From: Prochlorococcus sp. AG-402-I20
GTDB lineage: Bacteria > Cyanobacteriota > Cyanobacteriia > PCC-6307 > Cyanobiaceae
DNA length: 64,000 nt
Reading direction: 5' to 3'
Assembly (NCBI GenBank): GCA_003216975.1
Contig: QCHY01000003.1
Span: 62,001 to 126,000 of the forward strand
Below the pieces are notes generated by a model. The model was not told where the DNA came from. It searched no databases and saw nothing but the letters and a program-made list of their open reading frames with translations. The position numbers and the translations under genes are program-made. Below, piece by piece: positions 12,239-20,006 of this stretch; the first letter of the stretch is position 1, and each line of letters begins with the position of its first letter.

Positions 12239-13578
12239 TGAATAACATTAAGCGACTACTATGTCAGTGGAAATCACCTGAGCTAGTAGCTTATAAATTG
12301 ATTCAAGAATGGGGAGAGGCAGGATTTATATGGCTTGATGGCGATGGGAGTGATTTAGGTCGATGGGTCACCTTAGGAATTAATCCTCTAGAACAGTTTT
12401 GTTCTAGAGGATTAGAAATTTCAAAAAACGATTCTAATCCTTTTAACATTTTACGCGAATTACCGCCAGGGCACTGGACTGGTTGGTTGAGTTATGAAGC
12501 TGCATTTTGGACAGAGTCACAAAATCCATGGCAAACAAGTTCAATGGCAACTTTGTGGATAGCCTCGCATGACCCTATATTAAAATTTGATCTTCAAAAT
12601 AAAGAGCTATGGCTAGAAGGCAAAGATGAAAAGCGCATCTCAATTATGGAAAATTTTCTAAAAAGTACTTTTCATCAAAAGCTTTCCAAAGCTCACTCTG
12701 AAACGACACAACAAACAGAACGCAAACATAGTATTCCCCTAGAATCTTGGGACTGGAAGTTAACAAGTCAAGAATATTCTGAAAGAGTTGATGAGATCAA
12801 AAAATGGATTGCGAAAGGTGATATTTTTCAGGCTAATCTCACTACCTCATGCCAAGCCCCATTGCCAGAATCCATGCGCCCAATAGACGTATATTCAAAA
12901 CTTAAAAAATGCTCCCCTGCTCCCTTTGCTGGAGTAATTATCGGCGATCAGATGGCAAGAGGAGAAGCTATTATATCAACTTCACCAGAAAGATTTTTAA
13001 AAGCGTTACCCAGTGGTGAGGTGGAAACGAGACCAATCAAAGGAACTAGACCCAGAGATAGAGATCCAGAAAAAGATGCTGATTGGGCAGCAGAGCTTAT
13101 TTGTAGTCCAAAAGATCATGCTGAGAATGTAATGATTGTAGATCTACTAAGAAATGATCTTGGAAGAGTATGCCAACCTGGTTCAATCAAAGTCCCTCAT
13201 CTACTAGTTTTAGAAAGCTATTCACAAGTTCATCATCTCACTTCAGTAGTTAAAGGTAGACTCAATACAAATAAAACTTGGGTTGACTTGCTTGAAGCCT
13301 GTTGGCCAGGTGGTTCCATAACAGGAGCACCCAAACTTAGAGCATGTAAAAGATTGTATGAGCTTGAACCAACAGCGAGAGGTCCATATTGTGGATCAAT
13401 ATTAAATATCAATTGGGATGGGGTGCTTGATAGCAATATTCTTATTCGATCTTTAATGATTAAAGAATCTTCTATCACTGCTCATGCTGGATGTGGAATT
13501 GTTGCAGATTCAGATAGTCAAAAGGAAGCTGAGGAAATGAATTGGAAATTAATGCCACTTTTAAAAGCATTAACATGA
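12238..13578 (+). CDS. pabB: Aminodeoxychorismate synthase component I (PabB-like)
   Basis: Chorismate-binding enzyme that forms 4-amino-4-deoxychorismate for p-aminobenzoate and folate. The 446-residue protein has the N-terminal domain shared with TrpE and a C-terminal chorismate-binding domain with KGDIFQANLT, RPIKGTRPR, DLLRNDLGRVC and PGGSITGAPK. The start is GTG, overlapping the queC TAG by one base. PabB rather than TrpE is chosen because the next gene, overlapping by four bases, is a PabC-type lyase. No glutamine amidotransferase (PabA/TrpG) is fused or adjacent. Confidence 0.9.
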   Translation: MNNIKRLLCQWKSPELVAYKLIQEWGEAGFIWLDGDGSDLGRWVTLGINPLEQFCSRGLEISKNDSNPFNILRELPPGHWTGWLSYEAAFWTESQNPWQTSSMATLWIASHDPILKFDLQNKELWLEGKDEKRISIMENFLKSTFHQKLSKAHSETTQQTERKHSIPLESWDWKLTSQEYSERVDEIKKWIAKGDIFQANLTTSCQAPLPESMRPIDVYSKLKKCSPAPFAGVIIGDQMARGEAIISTSPERFLKALPSGEVETRPIKGTRPRDRDPEKDADWAAELICSPKDHAENVMIVDLLRNDLGRVCQPGSIKVPHLLVLESYSQVHHLTSVVKGRLNTNKTWVDLLEACWPGGSITGAPKLRACKRLYELEPTARGPYCGSILNINWDGVLDSNILIRSLMIKESSITAHAGCGIVADSDSQKEAEEMNWKLMPLLKALT

Positions 13579-14402
13579 CTGAAAATAAGAAAGAAAAATT
13601 AGGCTGGATTAATGGTCACTGGGGAATCTTCAAAGATTTAAAAGTGCCAATTAATGATCGAGGACTCAACTTTGCAGATGGAATCTTTGAAACGATTTTC
13701 ATTTTGAATGGAGTTCCGCAGCTTCTTAATGAGCATTTAAATAGATGGGAAAAAAGTGCAAGTATTTTAGAAATGAATCCTCCACCATCAAAAGAATGGT
13801 TGATTTCACTCGTTGAAGATGGCATTAACCGATCACAATTAAATAATGTCAATGGAGTAATTCGTATTAATTGGACTCGAGGAACATCAAAACAACGTGG
13901 AATTGATATCAGCAATACAAACCATCATAGTTTTTGGTTGGAGATAGATTCTTATCAACCAAATTTTGAATCTATATCTACAATAATTAGTCAAACTGAA
14001 AGAAGAAATTCTTTTAGCCGATTGAGTTATTGTAAAACATTTTCCTATAACCAAGGGATTCAAGCGCGCATAGAAGCAAAGAAAGCAGGCTTTAATGATG
14101 CAATATTATTAAATAGTCAAGGTGAAATATGTTGCGCCACTACAGCAAATATATTAGTAAAAAGAGAAAATAATTGGTTGACTCCACCATCTAATAGTGG
14201 TTGTCTACCTGGCATAATGCGTCAACGAGGAATTGAAATGAATATAATAAAAGAAGCTCTCATTGAAGCGACACCAAAAGATAATGATGAATGGTTTTTA
14301 ATCAATAGTTTAAGTTGTCGTCCAATTCAAACAATAAACAAAAAAGAATTAAAAATATCAACTAACTCCAAAGAATTTTGGCTTAGATTGTTAAAAATCT
14401 AA
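13575..14402 (+). CDS. pabC: Aminodeoxychorismate lyase (class IV PLP family)
   Basis: PLP enzyme that splits aminodeoxychorismate to p-aminobenzoate and pyruvate. Fold-type IV features are present: ADGIFETI near the N-terminus, the likely Schiff-base Lys in SYCKTFSYNQG, and LLNSQGEICCATTANI. The ATG at 13575 overlaps the pabB TGA (ATGA), giving 275 residues; an earlier in-frame start at 13542 lies inside pabB and is less likely. Family members also include branched-chain and D-amino-acid aminotransferases, so the assignment leans on the tight coupling with pabB. Confidence 0.82.
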   Translation: MTENKKEKLGWINGHWGIFKDLKVPINDRGLNFADGIFETIFILNGVPQLLNEHLNRWEKSASILEMNPPPSKEWLISLVEDGINRSQLNNVNGVIRINWTRGTSKQRGIDISNTNHHSFWLEIDSYQPNFESISTIISQTERRNSFSRLSYCKTFSYNQGIQARIEAKKAGFNDAILLNSQGEICCATTANILVKRENNWLTPPSNSGCLPGIMRQRGIEMNIIKEALIEATPKDNDEWFLINSLSCRPIQTINKKELKISTNSKEFWLRLLKI

Positions 14403-14424
14403 AAAATAATATCAGACAAACTAT

Positions 14425-15210
14425 CTATATAGGAATTGGAAATGTCACTTCAGCTGGCTTTGGAGAGCAAGCTTCTACTTGAAAATCCACAACTGAACCT
14501 ATTACAACAATCGCAGGAGACCTTAAATTTTCTTCTTGAACTCGGTCAAAAAGCTTTACCAAAGGGCTCTTAATATGACGTTGACCAATTACAGTCCCCT
14601 GCTCAATAACTGCCGCAGAAGTCTCAGGATTCATACCACCAGCAATCAACTCTGCTGAGATAAATTTTAAATTATGAACACCCATATATATAACGATTCC
14701 ATCACTGGATTTCGCTAAAGACCGCCAATTTACAGCTGGGCGTTTTTTATCAATCCCCTCATGTCCAGTCACAAAAGTGACTGAAGATCCAGCACGTCTA
14801 TGAGTAATAGGTATCCCAACATAGGCAGGAGCAGCTATACCTGATGTAACCCCAGGTACTACTTGTACTGGAACCCCTTTTTTATGAAGATAAGAAGCTT
14901 CTTCCGCACCTCTACCAAACAAAAATGGATCACCACCTTTTAATCTAACAATACAAGAATAACTCTTTGCTAAATCAAATAAAATATCATTCGTTGTCCT
15001 CTGAGGAACCGAATGATGACCACGCCTCTTACCCACTGAATGAAGTTGACAATTTGAAGAAACTAATTCAAGTAGCTCTATAGGAACTAAAGAGTCGTAT
15101 ACAAGCGCATCACATTTACTAATTAGTTTTTGCGCTTTAACTGTTAATAAATCGGGATCACCAGGACCTGCTCCGACAAGATGCACAGTGCCAAACTGAT
15201 TTGTATTCAT
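14425..15210 (-). CDS. cobA: Uroporphyrinogen-III C-methyltransferase
   Basis: SAM-dependent bis-methylation of uroporphyrinogen III to precorrin-2, the branch point to siroheme and cobamides. The 261-residue protein shows the tetrapyrrole-methyltransferase order: VHLVGAGPGDPDLLTVKA, DALVYDSLV, VRLKGGDPFLFGRGAEEA and VVPGVTSGIAAPAYVGIPITHR. It is a stand-alone methyltransferase, not fused to a CysG-type dehydrogenase. It overlaps the upstream chelatase gene by four bases, and the pair is divergent from nirA, whose product needs siroheme. Confidence 0.94.
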   Translation of the reverse strand: MNTNQFGTVHLVGAGPGDPDLLTVKAQKLISKCDALVYDSLVPIELLELVSSNCQLHSVGKRRGHHSVPQRTTNDILFDLAKSYSCIVRLKGGDPFLFGRGAEEASYLHKKGVPVQVVPGVTSGIAAPAYVGIPITHRRAGSSVTFVTGHEGIDKKRPAVNWRSLAKSSDGIVIYMGVHNLKFISAELIAGGMNPETSAAVIEQGTVIGQRHIKSPLVKLFDRVQEENLRSPAIVVIGSVVDFQVEACSPKPAEVTFPIPI

Positions 15211-16019
15211 GGCAAGTTACCCAAAATATTAACAAGACCACGATGAATAATATCAATCTCAAGCAAAGATTTAAGCTGCTCTCCTTTACTATCAATTTCT
15301 ACATTTTTGTTTGGAGTCAAAAGATAGGGAATAGGAAGATAATTCTTCTCCTTTTTAACAGTATCTTGATTCCATCTAGACCATGAATAAAGAGGAATAT
15401 TTAGGAATTTTTCTAAGGACTTAAGAAAAACACTTGAAGTATCTGAAGAGACAGGGTGATGAATCAACGCAGGTTTAAGAAAAGGACTCTGACTAGTTAT
15501 CAGATCATCTATTAATGATAGCCATGGTATAAAAGAACCTAGGAAAGGAAACAATTTTATATTTTGTCCCTCTTCTTGCAAACGTTTAAATATTTTTGGT
15601 ACATCAATACAAACATGACTTCCAGGTAACAAAAAAAGAGGAACTAAAAACACTGATCTATTACCGATGTCAATTTGCTCTGGATTGTCATCAGTTAAAG
15701 CCTCTATTGAAACAGAGCGATTTTTATGCCTTTTTAATTGGTCAACCAAAGAAAGAAGAGATGGATGTATCTCACCACCTCTAGAACCATGCACTAGTAA
15801 ATGTAAATGGTGAGGAGGCTCACAATTAATTCTATTTGGTAACAAAGACAACTTTTGATGGACATCTGAAGATGTATTAGTACTTTCAGCTAATTTATTA
15901 AAATTGAGATGATGAGAAATTCTAGATACTCGAGAACAAATAATTTCAGGCGAGGAGAGGGGGTTGATCGAAGAAACACTCAATACAGAGGAAGAAAAAG
16001 ATTCAAAAGTACTTTTCAT
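15207..16019 (-). CDS. Sirohydrochlorin chelatase, SirB/CbiX family
   Basis: Inserts a divalent metal into sirohydrochlorin: Fe for siroheme or Co for cobamides. Two chelatase motifs are visible: LLVHGSRGG with the first active-site His and LPGSHVCIDVP with a second. I chose the ATG at 16019 because AGAGG lies about five bases upstream; a TTG at 16100 in frame would add 27 residues. The N-terminal 60 residues are Ser-rich and weakly conserved-looking. Coupled translation with cobA and divergence from nirA suggest a siroheme role, but Prochlorococcus also makes cobamides, so it may serve both. Confidence 0.82.
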   Translation of the reverse strand: MKSTFESFSSSVLSVSSINPLSSPEIICSRVSRISHHLNFNKLAESTNTSSDVHQKLSLLPNRINCEPPHHLHLLVHGSRGGEIHPSLLSLVDQLKRHKNRSVSIEALTDDNPEQIDIGNRSVFLVPLFLLPGSHVCIDVPKIFKRLQEEGQNIKLFPFLGSFIPWLSLIDDLITSQSPFLKPALIHHPVSSDTSSVFLKSLEKFLNIPLYSWSRWNQDTVKKEKNYLPIPYLLTPNKNVEIDSKGEQLKSLLEIDIIHRGLVNILGNLP

Positions 16020-16153
16020 AGAGACCTCTTTGCTATGAAAGAGGTTTGGGAAATGCTCAAAAGTGGAGCGATTAGAAGCCTCGGAGAAATTGGACGCCAA
16101 TACTAAATGAGAAATTATGAAACCAATTAATCAATTAAATGGATAGATAGGAT

Positions 16154-16167
16154 GTATTGAATGATAC
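16154..16167. promoter_or_regulatory. NtcA-type binding palindrome (GTA-N8-TAC)
   Basis: The bases read GTA-TTGAATGA-TAC, a perfect match to the NtcA consensus GTAN8TAC. It lies in the 234-bp divergent region between the chelatase/cobA operon and nirA, about 87 bases upstream of the nirA ATG at 16254. NtcA with 2-oxoglutarate activates nitrogen genes under ammonium limitation, so activation of nirA-focA is expected. No clean TAN3T box appears at the classic 20-24 base spacing; TAAAAA at 16189 is the nearest candidate. Confidence 0.75.
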
Positions 16168-16253
16168 CAAAATAAATAAAAGATTTGGTAAAAACTGATA
16201 CATCTAAAGTTTAGATTTTAAAGGTTAATTATAAATGTCAAATCTCAATCCCA

Positions 16254-17915
16254 ATGGTTCAATACTATCTCGAAGGCAAAAAACTAAATCAAGTTGAAAA
16301 AAATAAAGCTGCTAAGGATGGACTCGAAATCGGAAAGGATATAGACAAATTTGCTGAAATGGGATGGGAGCAAATGGATAAAACTGATTTAGAATTAAGA
16401 TTGAAATGGTATGGGATGTTTTGGAGACCCAAAACCCCTGGAAAGTTTATGTTAAGGTTAAGAATACCTAATGGAATAATCAATGCAGAACAATTAAAGG
16501 TAATTGCATCAATTGTTGCGAGATATGGAGAGAATGGAAGTTGTGATATAACAACTAGGCAAAATATACAACTTAGAGGTGTTTTGATTAGTGATTTGCC
16601 TGAGATATTAAATAGGTTAAAAAAAGTAAACATATCAACAACTCAATCTGGATTTGATAATCCAAGAAATGTTACTGGAAATCCCATCGCTGGAGTTGAT
16701 CCAGAAGAGATTATAGACACAAGAATATATACATCAAAAATGCAAGACCATTTAACTAATGATGGTAAAGGAAACTCAGAATTTTCAAATCTTCCAAGGA
16801 AATGGAACACAGCTATAGCAGGCTCTAAGGATAATTTTCTTTTACATAATGATTTAATTTTTCATCCAGTTAAAATTAATGGGGTTTTAGGTTTTAGTGT
16901 TTGGATTGGAGGCGTACTTTCATCAGTAATGAATGAATATGCAGTTCCGTTGAATGCCTGGGTTGAAGAAGAAAAAATTTATGAATTAACATCAATTATT
17001 TTATCCCTATGGAGAGATAATGGGGAACGTAATATAAGACCTAAAGGTAGGTTTAGATTTTATTTAGATAAAATTGGCATTGAAACATTTAGAGATCTTA
17101 TCGAAAAACAATATGGAACATTAAAAGAAGATCCAGGCTCAATATTTTCAGATAAACCAAGGTCATTTTTTGGAATTCATTCTCAAAAACAAGAAGGTAA
17201 ATATTTTGCAGGAATTCATGTGCCAGTAGGCCGTCTTTTGGCTGAGGATTTACAAGATCTAGCAAATATATGTGAGAATTTTGGTGATAAAGAAATAAGA
17301 CTTACCGAAGATCAAAATATTATTATTACTGGTATAGATACAAATCTAATTGAAGAATTTAAGGAGCAATCTATCTTACAAAAGTTTCCATTAGAACCAG
17401 AAACTATTGCAGCAGGTACTGTTTCTTGTACTGGAAATACCTATTGTGGTTTCGCTCTAACAAATACAAAGGATCAAGCTTTAAAAATCTCGCATGAATT
17501 AGACAAAGAATTAGATTTGAAAGACGAATTAAAGATTCATTGGACTGGGTGTCCTAATAGTTGTGGTCAAGCCTATATGGGAGGAATTGGTTTAACGGGC
17601 AAAAAAGCTAAAGACAAAGAAGGAAAAACCGTTGAAGCTTATGATATAAGCATTGGTGGATCACAAGGGCCTAATTATAAATTAGGAGAATTAATAAAAA
17701 AATCTGTCCCTCAAGATGAATTAAAAGATGTACTAAAAGATTTACTTATTTCAGATTTTGATGCAAAAGAAAAAATATTTTTAAGTAAAAACTCTGGTTC
17801 ATTATCTCGATTTATGAATTGGTTTAGTCCTCTTGGCAAAGATAAACCGCTGATTAATCGAGCTAATGGCAGCCACGACATCTTTTCCAAATTTATGAAT
17901 CGAATTAGTAATTAA
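16254..17915 (+). CDS. nirA: Ferredoxin-nitrite reductase
   Basis: Six-electron reduction of nitrite to ammonium using reduced ferredoxin, with siroheme and [4Fe-4S]. Cluster/siroheme cysteines are Cys392 and Cys398 (SCTGNTYCG) and Cys433 and Cys437 (GCPNSCG); the 6/35/4 spacing matches plant and cyanobacterial NirA. The N-terminus (YLEGKKLNQVEKNKAAKDGLE) fits marine picocyanobacterial proteins as I recall them. At 553 aa it is about 40 residues longer than freshwater NirA, the excess being a C-terminal tail (LSRFMNWFSPLGKDKPL to NRISN), the coding part of the duplicated unit downstream. A better-spaced AAGG precedes an out-of-frame ATG at 16235. Confidence 0.97.
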   Translation: MVQYYLEGKKLNQVEKNKAAKDGLEIGKDIDKFAEMGWEQMDKTDLELRLKWYGMFWRPKTPGKFMLRLRIPNGIINAEQLKVIASIVARYGENGSCDITTRQNIQLRGVLISDLPEILNRLKKVNISTTQSGFDNPRNVTGNPIAGVDPEEIIDTRIYTSKMQDHLTNDGKGNSEFSNLPRKWNTAIAGSKDNFLLHNDLIFHPVKINGVLGFSVWIGGVLSSVMNEYAVPLNAWVEEEKIYELTSIILSLWRDNGERNIRPKGRFRFYLDKIGIETFRDLIEKQYGTLKEDPGSIFSDKPRSFFGIHSQKQEGKYFAGIHVPVGRLLAEDLQDLANICENFGDKEIRLTEDQNIIITGIDTNLIEEFKEQSILQKFPLEPETIAAGTVSCTGNTYCGFALTNTKDQALKISHELDKELDLKDELKIHWTGCPNSCGQAYMGGIGLTGKKAKDKEGKTVEAYDISIGGSQGPNYKLGELIKKSVPQDELKDVLKDLLISDFDAKEKIFLSKNSGSLSRFMNWFSPLGKDKPLINRANGSHDIFSKFMNRISN

Positions 17916-17962
17916 TTCGATTTTATAAAAAATTATTTTTCTTACTTTTTAAATTTATGACT
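17838..17962 (+). repeat. Direct repeat copy 1 (nirA 3' end to focA-like start)
   Basis: These 125 bp are identical, base for base in my reading, to 18041-18165. The copy covers the last 26 codons of nirA, the 41-bp spacer, and the first six bases of a focA-like start (ATGACT). The period between copies is 203 bp. Confidence 0.97.
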
Positions 17963-18118
17963 CAAAGTACTTCTCAAATGAGCTACGTCTTACCTAAAGA
18001 TTCTATTTCTCGTTTCATGAATTGGTTTAACAACCTTGGTAAAGATAAACCGCTGATTAATCGAGCTAATGGCAGCCACGACATCTTTTCCAAATTTATG
18101 AATCGAATTAGTAATTAA
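17957..18118 (+). CDS. Chimeric 53-residue ORF: FocA-like head fused to NirA-like tail
   Basis: The short frame begins MTQSTSQMSYVLPKD, a diverged version of the FocA N-terminus (MTSSASQMDYVLP), and switches at 18001/18002 to SISRFMNWFNNLGKDKPL, a diverged version of the NirA C-terminal tail, ending with the identical NirA terminus and stop. Upstream it has the same 41-bp spacer that precedes true focA, so it should be translated about as well as focA. It lies wholly between nirA and focA. It has no membrane segment or known domain. It may be a by-product of duplication rather than a functional gene; the intact frame through the fusion is notable but short. Confidence 0.45.
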   Translation: MTQSTSQMSYVLPKDSISRFMNWFNNLGKDKPLINRANGSHDIFSKFMNRISN

Positions 18119-18165
18119 TTCGATTTTATAAAAAATTATTTTTCTTACTTTTTAAATTTATGACT
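18041..18165 (+). repeat. Direct repeat copy 2 (chimeric ORF 3' end to true focA start)
   Basis: Second copy of the 125-bp perfect repeat at 17838-17962. It covers the NirA-like end of the chimeric ORF, the 41-bp spacer and the first two codons of focA. The 78 bp between copies (17963-18040) consist of 39 bp of focA-like and 39 bp of nirA-like sequence, each differing from the resident gene at about 11 positions by hand count. Confidence 0.97.
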
Positions 18166-19071
18166 TCAAGTGCCTCTCAAATGGACTATGTCCTACCAAA
18201 TGAATTGGTAGATGGAATGATTGCTGCAGGTGGCAAGAAATCATCTGTAAGCGTAAAAAACTTGCTAATAAGAGGCTTCTATTCAGGAGCAATTTTAGGT
18301 TTAGCGACATGTCTTGCAATTACTATTGGTATTCAATCAGGGATGCCTTGGTTAGGTTCTTTTATATTTCCTTTTGGTTTTGCAAGTATCGTTCTTTTCG
18401 GTATGGAGCTTGTTACTGGTAATTTTGCGTTACTACCAATGGCCGTATGGGCTGGAAAGAGTTCTTGGTCTGCAACTGTAAGGAATTGGCTATGGGTTTG
18501 GATCGGTAATTTTCTAGGTACAGCATTTGTTGCCGTACTACTTTCAATTAGTTTATCAAGTGCTGGAAATGTAGATCCATTAACTGCTGCTGAAGGTGGA
18601 AAAGGATGGGCAGTTGTAGCAGCAAAAATAATAGCTATACATAAAGCAAACACAGTTGTTAAATATGAAGCACTTGGAAGTACTGGTTTTTTCCTTGCAT
18701 TTTTACGTGGAGTAATTGCAAACTGGCTAGTTTGTTTAGGTGTAACAATGGCACTTGTAAGTAAAAGTGTTCCAGGAAAGATACTTGCTTGCTGGCTACC
18801 TATAACTGCATTCCAAACAATGGGAATGGAGCACATAGTAGTTAATATGTTTTTGCATACAACTGGCCCTCTACTTGGTTCGGGTATTCCTTTTACAAAA
18901 GTAATTTTTTGGAATTTCTTACCAGTGACGATTGGAAATATTGTTGGAGGAATGGTATTTATTGGAATGCTTTTCTATAGCACCCACAAAACTCCTATCT
19001 CTAATGTTTTACCAGACGTAAAAGATGAAAAATTAGAACGAGAGCTCGAAGCACAACTTGGTGCAAGATAA
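18160..19071 (+). CDS. focA: Formate/nitrite transporter family protein (nitrite uptake)
   Basis: Pentameric FNT-family channel of the inner membrane, here most likely importing nitrite for NirA. The 303-residue protein has about six hydrophobic segments, beginning with the FNT-type GFYSGAILGLATCLAIT, then MELVTGNFALLPMAVWAG, NWLWVWIGNFLGTAFVAVLL, RGVIANWLVCLGVTMAL, and the AFQTMGMEHIVVNMFLH and NFLPVTIGNIVGGMVFIG blocks, and ends in a charged cytoplasmic tail. It lies 244 bp after nirA, with the duplicated segment between, and is followed by a perfect hairpin. Substrate specificity is inferred from the nirA context. Confidence 0.93.
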   Translation: MTSSASQMDYVLPNELVDGMIAAGGKKSSVSVKNLLIRGFYSGAILGLATCLAITIGIQSGMPWLGSFIFPFGFASIVLFGMELVTGNFALLPMAVWAGKSSWSATVRNWLWVWIGNFLGTAFVAVLLSISLSSAGNVDPLTAAEGGKGWAVVAAKIIAIHKANTVVKYEALGSTGFFLAFLRGVIANWLVCLGVTMALVSKSVPGKILACWLPITAFQTMGMEHIVVNMFLHTTGPLLGSGIPFTKVIFWNFLPVTIGNIVGGMVFIGMLFYSTHKTPISNVLPDVKDEKLERELEAQLGAR

Positions 19072-19100
19072 AATTAAAAAAATTAAATTTTAAACTAAAT

Positions 19101-19137
19101 TAAGAAAGCCTAGAAAGTTGTATTCTAGGCTTTCTTA
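19101..19137 (+). terminator. Hairpin terminator after focA
   Basis: A perfect 15-bp inverted repeat (TAAGAAAGCCTAGAA with its complement) surrounds a 7-base loop AGTTGTA. It begins 30 bases after the focA stop. The stem ends in an A-rich left arm and T-rich right arm, and a pure U tract is short, but position and perfection support a rho-independent terminator for the nirA-focA transcript. Confidence 0.75.
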
Positions 19138-19289
19138 ATATGTCTACTATTTAATAGTTATTAATAGGGTTTTAAAAAATTTTCCATTAATCTCTAAACA
19201 AATCAGATACTTGACTTGATCAATAAACAAATAGTAAATTAAAAAATTACTCAGATTAATTATTTTCTAATCCACTAAATTTAAATTCT

Positions 19290-20000
19290 ATGATTATTGA
19301 AGAAAGCAATATATGGGATACCATTAATAACGCGAAAAAAACCAAGCCAAGTGCTGAGTGGCTTAAGACTGCATACAATCCAAATATTAACTTTGAACTT
19401 AGACAAGAAATCGCTATTCGCTTGGGACAATTATCAAAAGTAGGATGGATAAAAATAAAAGATCTACTTAAGACGTATGGAAATAAAGATGAACTAATCC
19501 TTGCTGCAGGACTTACTTATCAAGATGATGCCAAAGAATGGCTCTTAAACCATCTTTATAGTGATGACACAATGAACATCAAAGTCGTAGAAGCTTTGGC
19601 TTGCTGGGGAGGAACCTTACCGATTGAGCTTATTAAAAAAACATTAGAAGAAAAAAGTGCAGAAATGAAAATAGCTGGTTTAGAATTATTAAAATTCAAA
19701 GCTCATTTACTTTCTGATTTTGATTTACTTGAGATAGCAAAATCTCCTTTAAATGATTTCAGAGAAGAGATAGTGATCAAAACACTGACAATAATTCAAA
19801 GACGTGAAAGCTTAAATATCTGTGAAGCAATCAGCGATGTAATACAAAAAGGCTCGGATAAATCTGCATACTATGGACTAATGGCTCTTGGTTCAATCGG
19901 TACTGAAATTAGTAAAAAAATCCTATTAGATTTAGTTAAAAATTTAAAGAATACTGAGCGCAAAGAACTTGCAAAAAAACAACTTAACTTTGAAATATAA
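19290..20000 (+). CDS. HEAT-like repeat hypothetical protein in nitrite cluster
   Basis: This 236-residue soluble protein is built of paired helices typical of HEAT/PBS-lyase repeats, for example RQEIAIRLGQLSKVGWIKIKDLL, KVVEALACWGG and SAYYGLMALGSIG. Such proteins usually act as scaffolds or in bilin lyase roles, but it lacks obvious lyase hallmarks. It ends six bases before the TrpD-like gene, so the two are probably co-transcribed, and it follows the focA terminator after a 152-bp gap. I recall an uncharacterised gene called nirX in picocyanobacterial nitrite clusters; whether this is it I cannot verify. Confidence 0.75.
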   Translation: MIIEESNIWDTINNAKKTKPSAEWLKTAYNPNINFELRQEIAIRLGQLSKVGWIKIKDLLKTYGNKDELILAAGLTYQDDAKEWLLNHLYSDDTMNIKVVEALACWGGTLPIELIKKTLEEKSAEMKIAGLELLKFKAHLLSDFDLLEIAKSPLNDFREEIVIKTLTIIQRRESLNICEAISDVIQKGSDKSAYYGLMALGSIGTEISKKILLDLVKNLKNTERKELAKKQLNFEI

Positions 20001-20006
20001 ACTCCA

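Noticed and set aside
18333..18836. Long minus-strand open frame (167 codons) inside focA
   Set aside because: Antisense to a clear transporter frame; composition follows focA codons read backwards.
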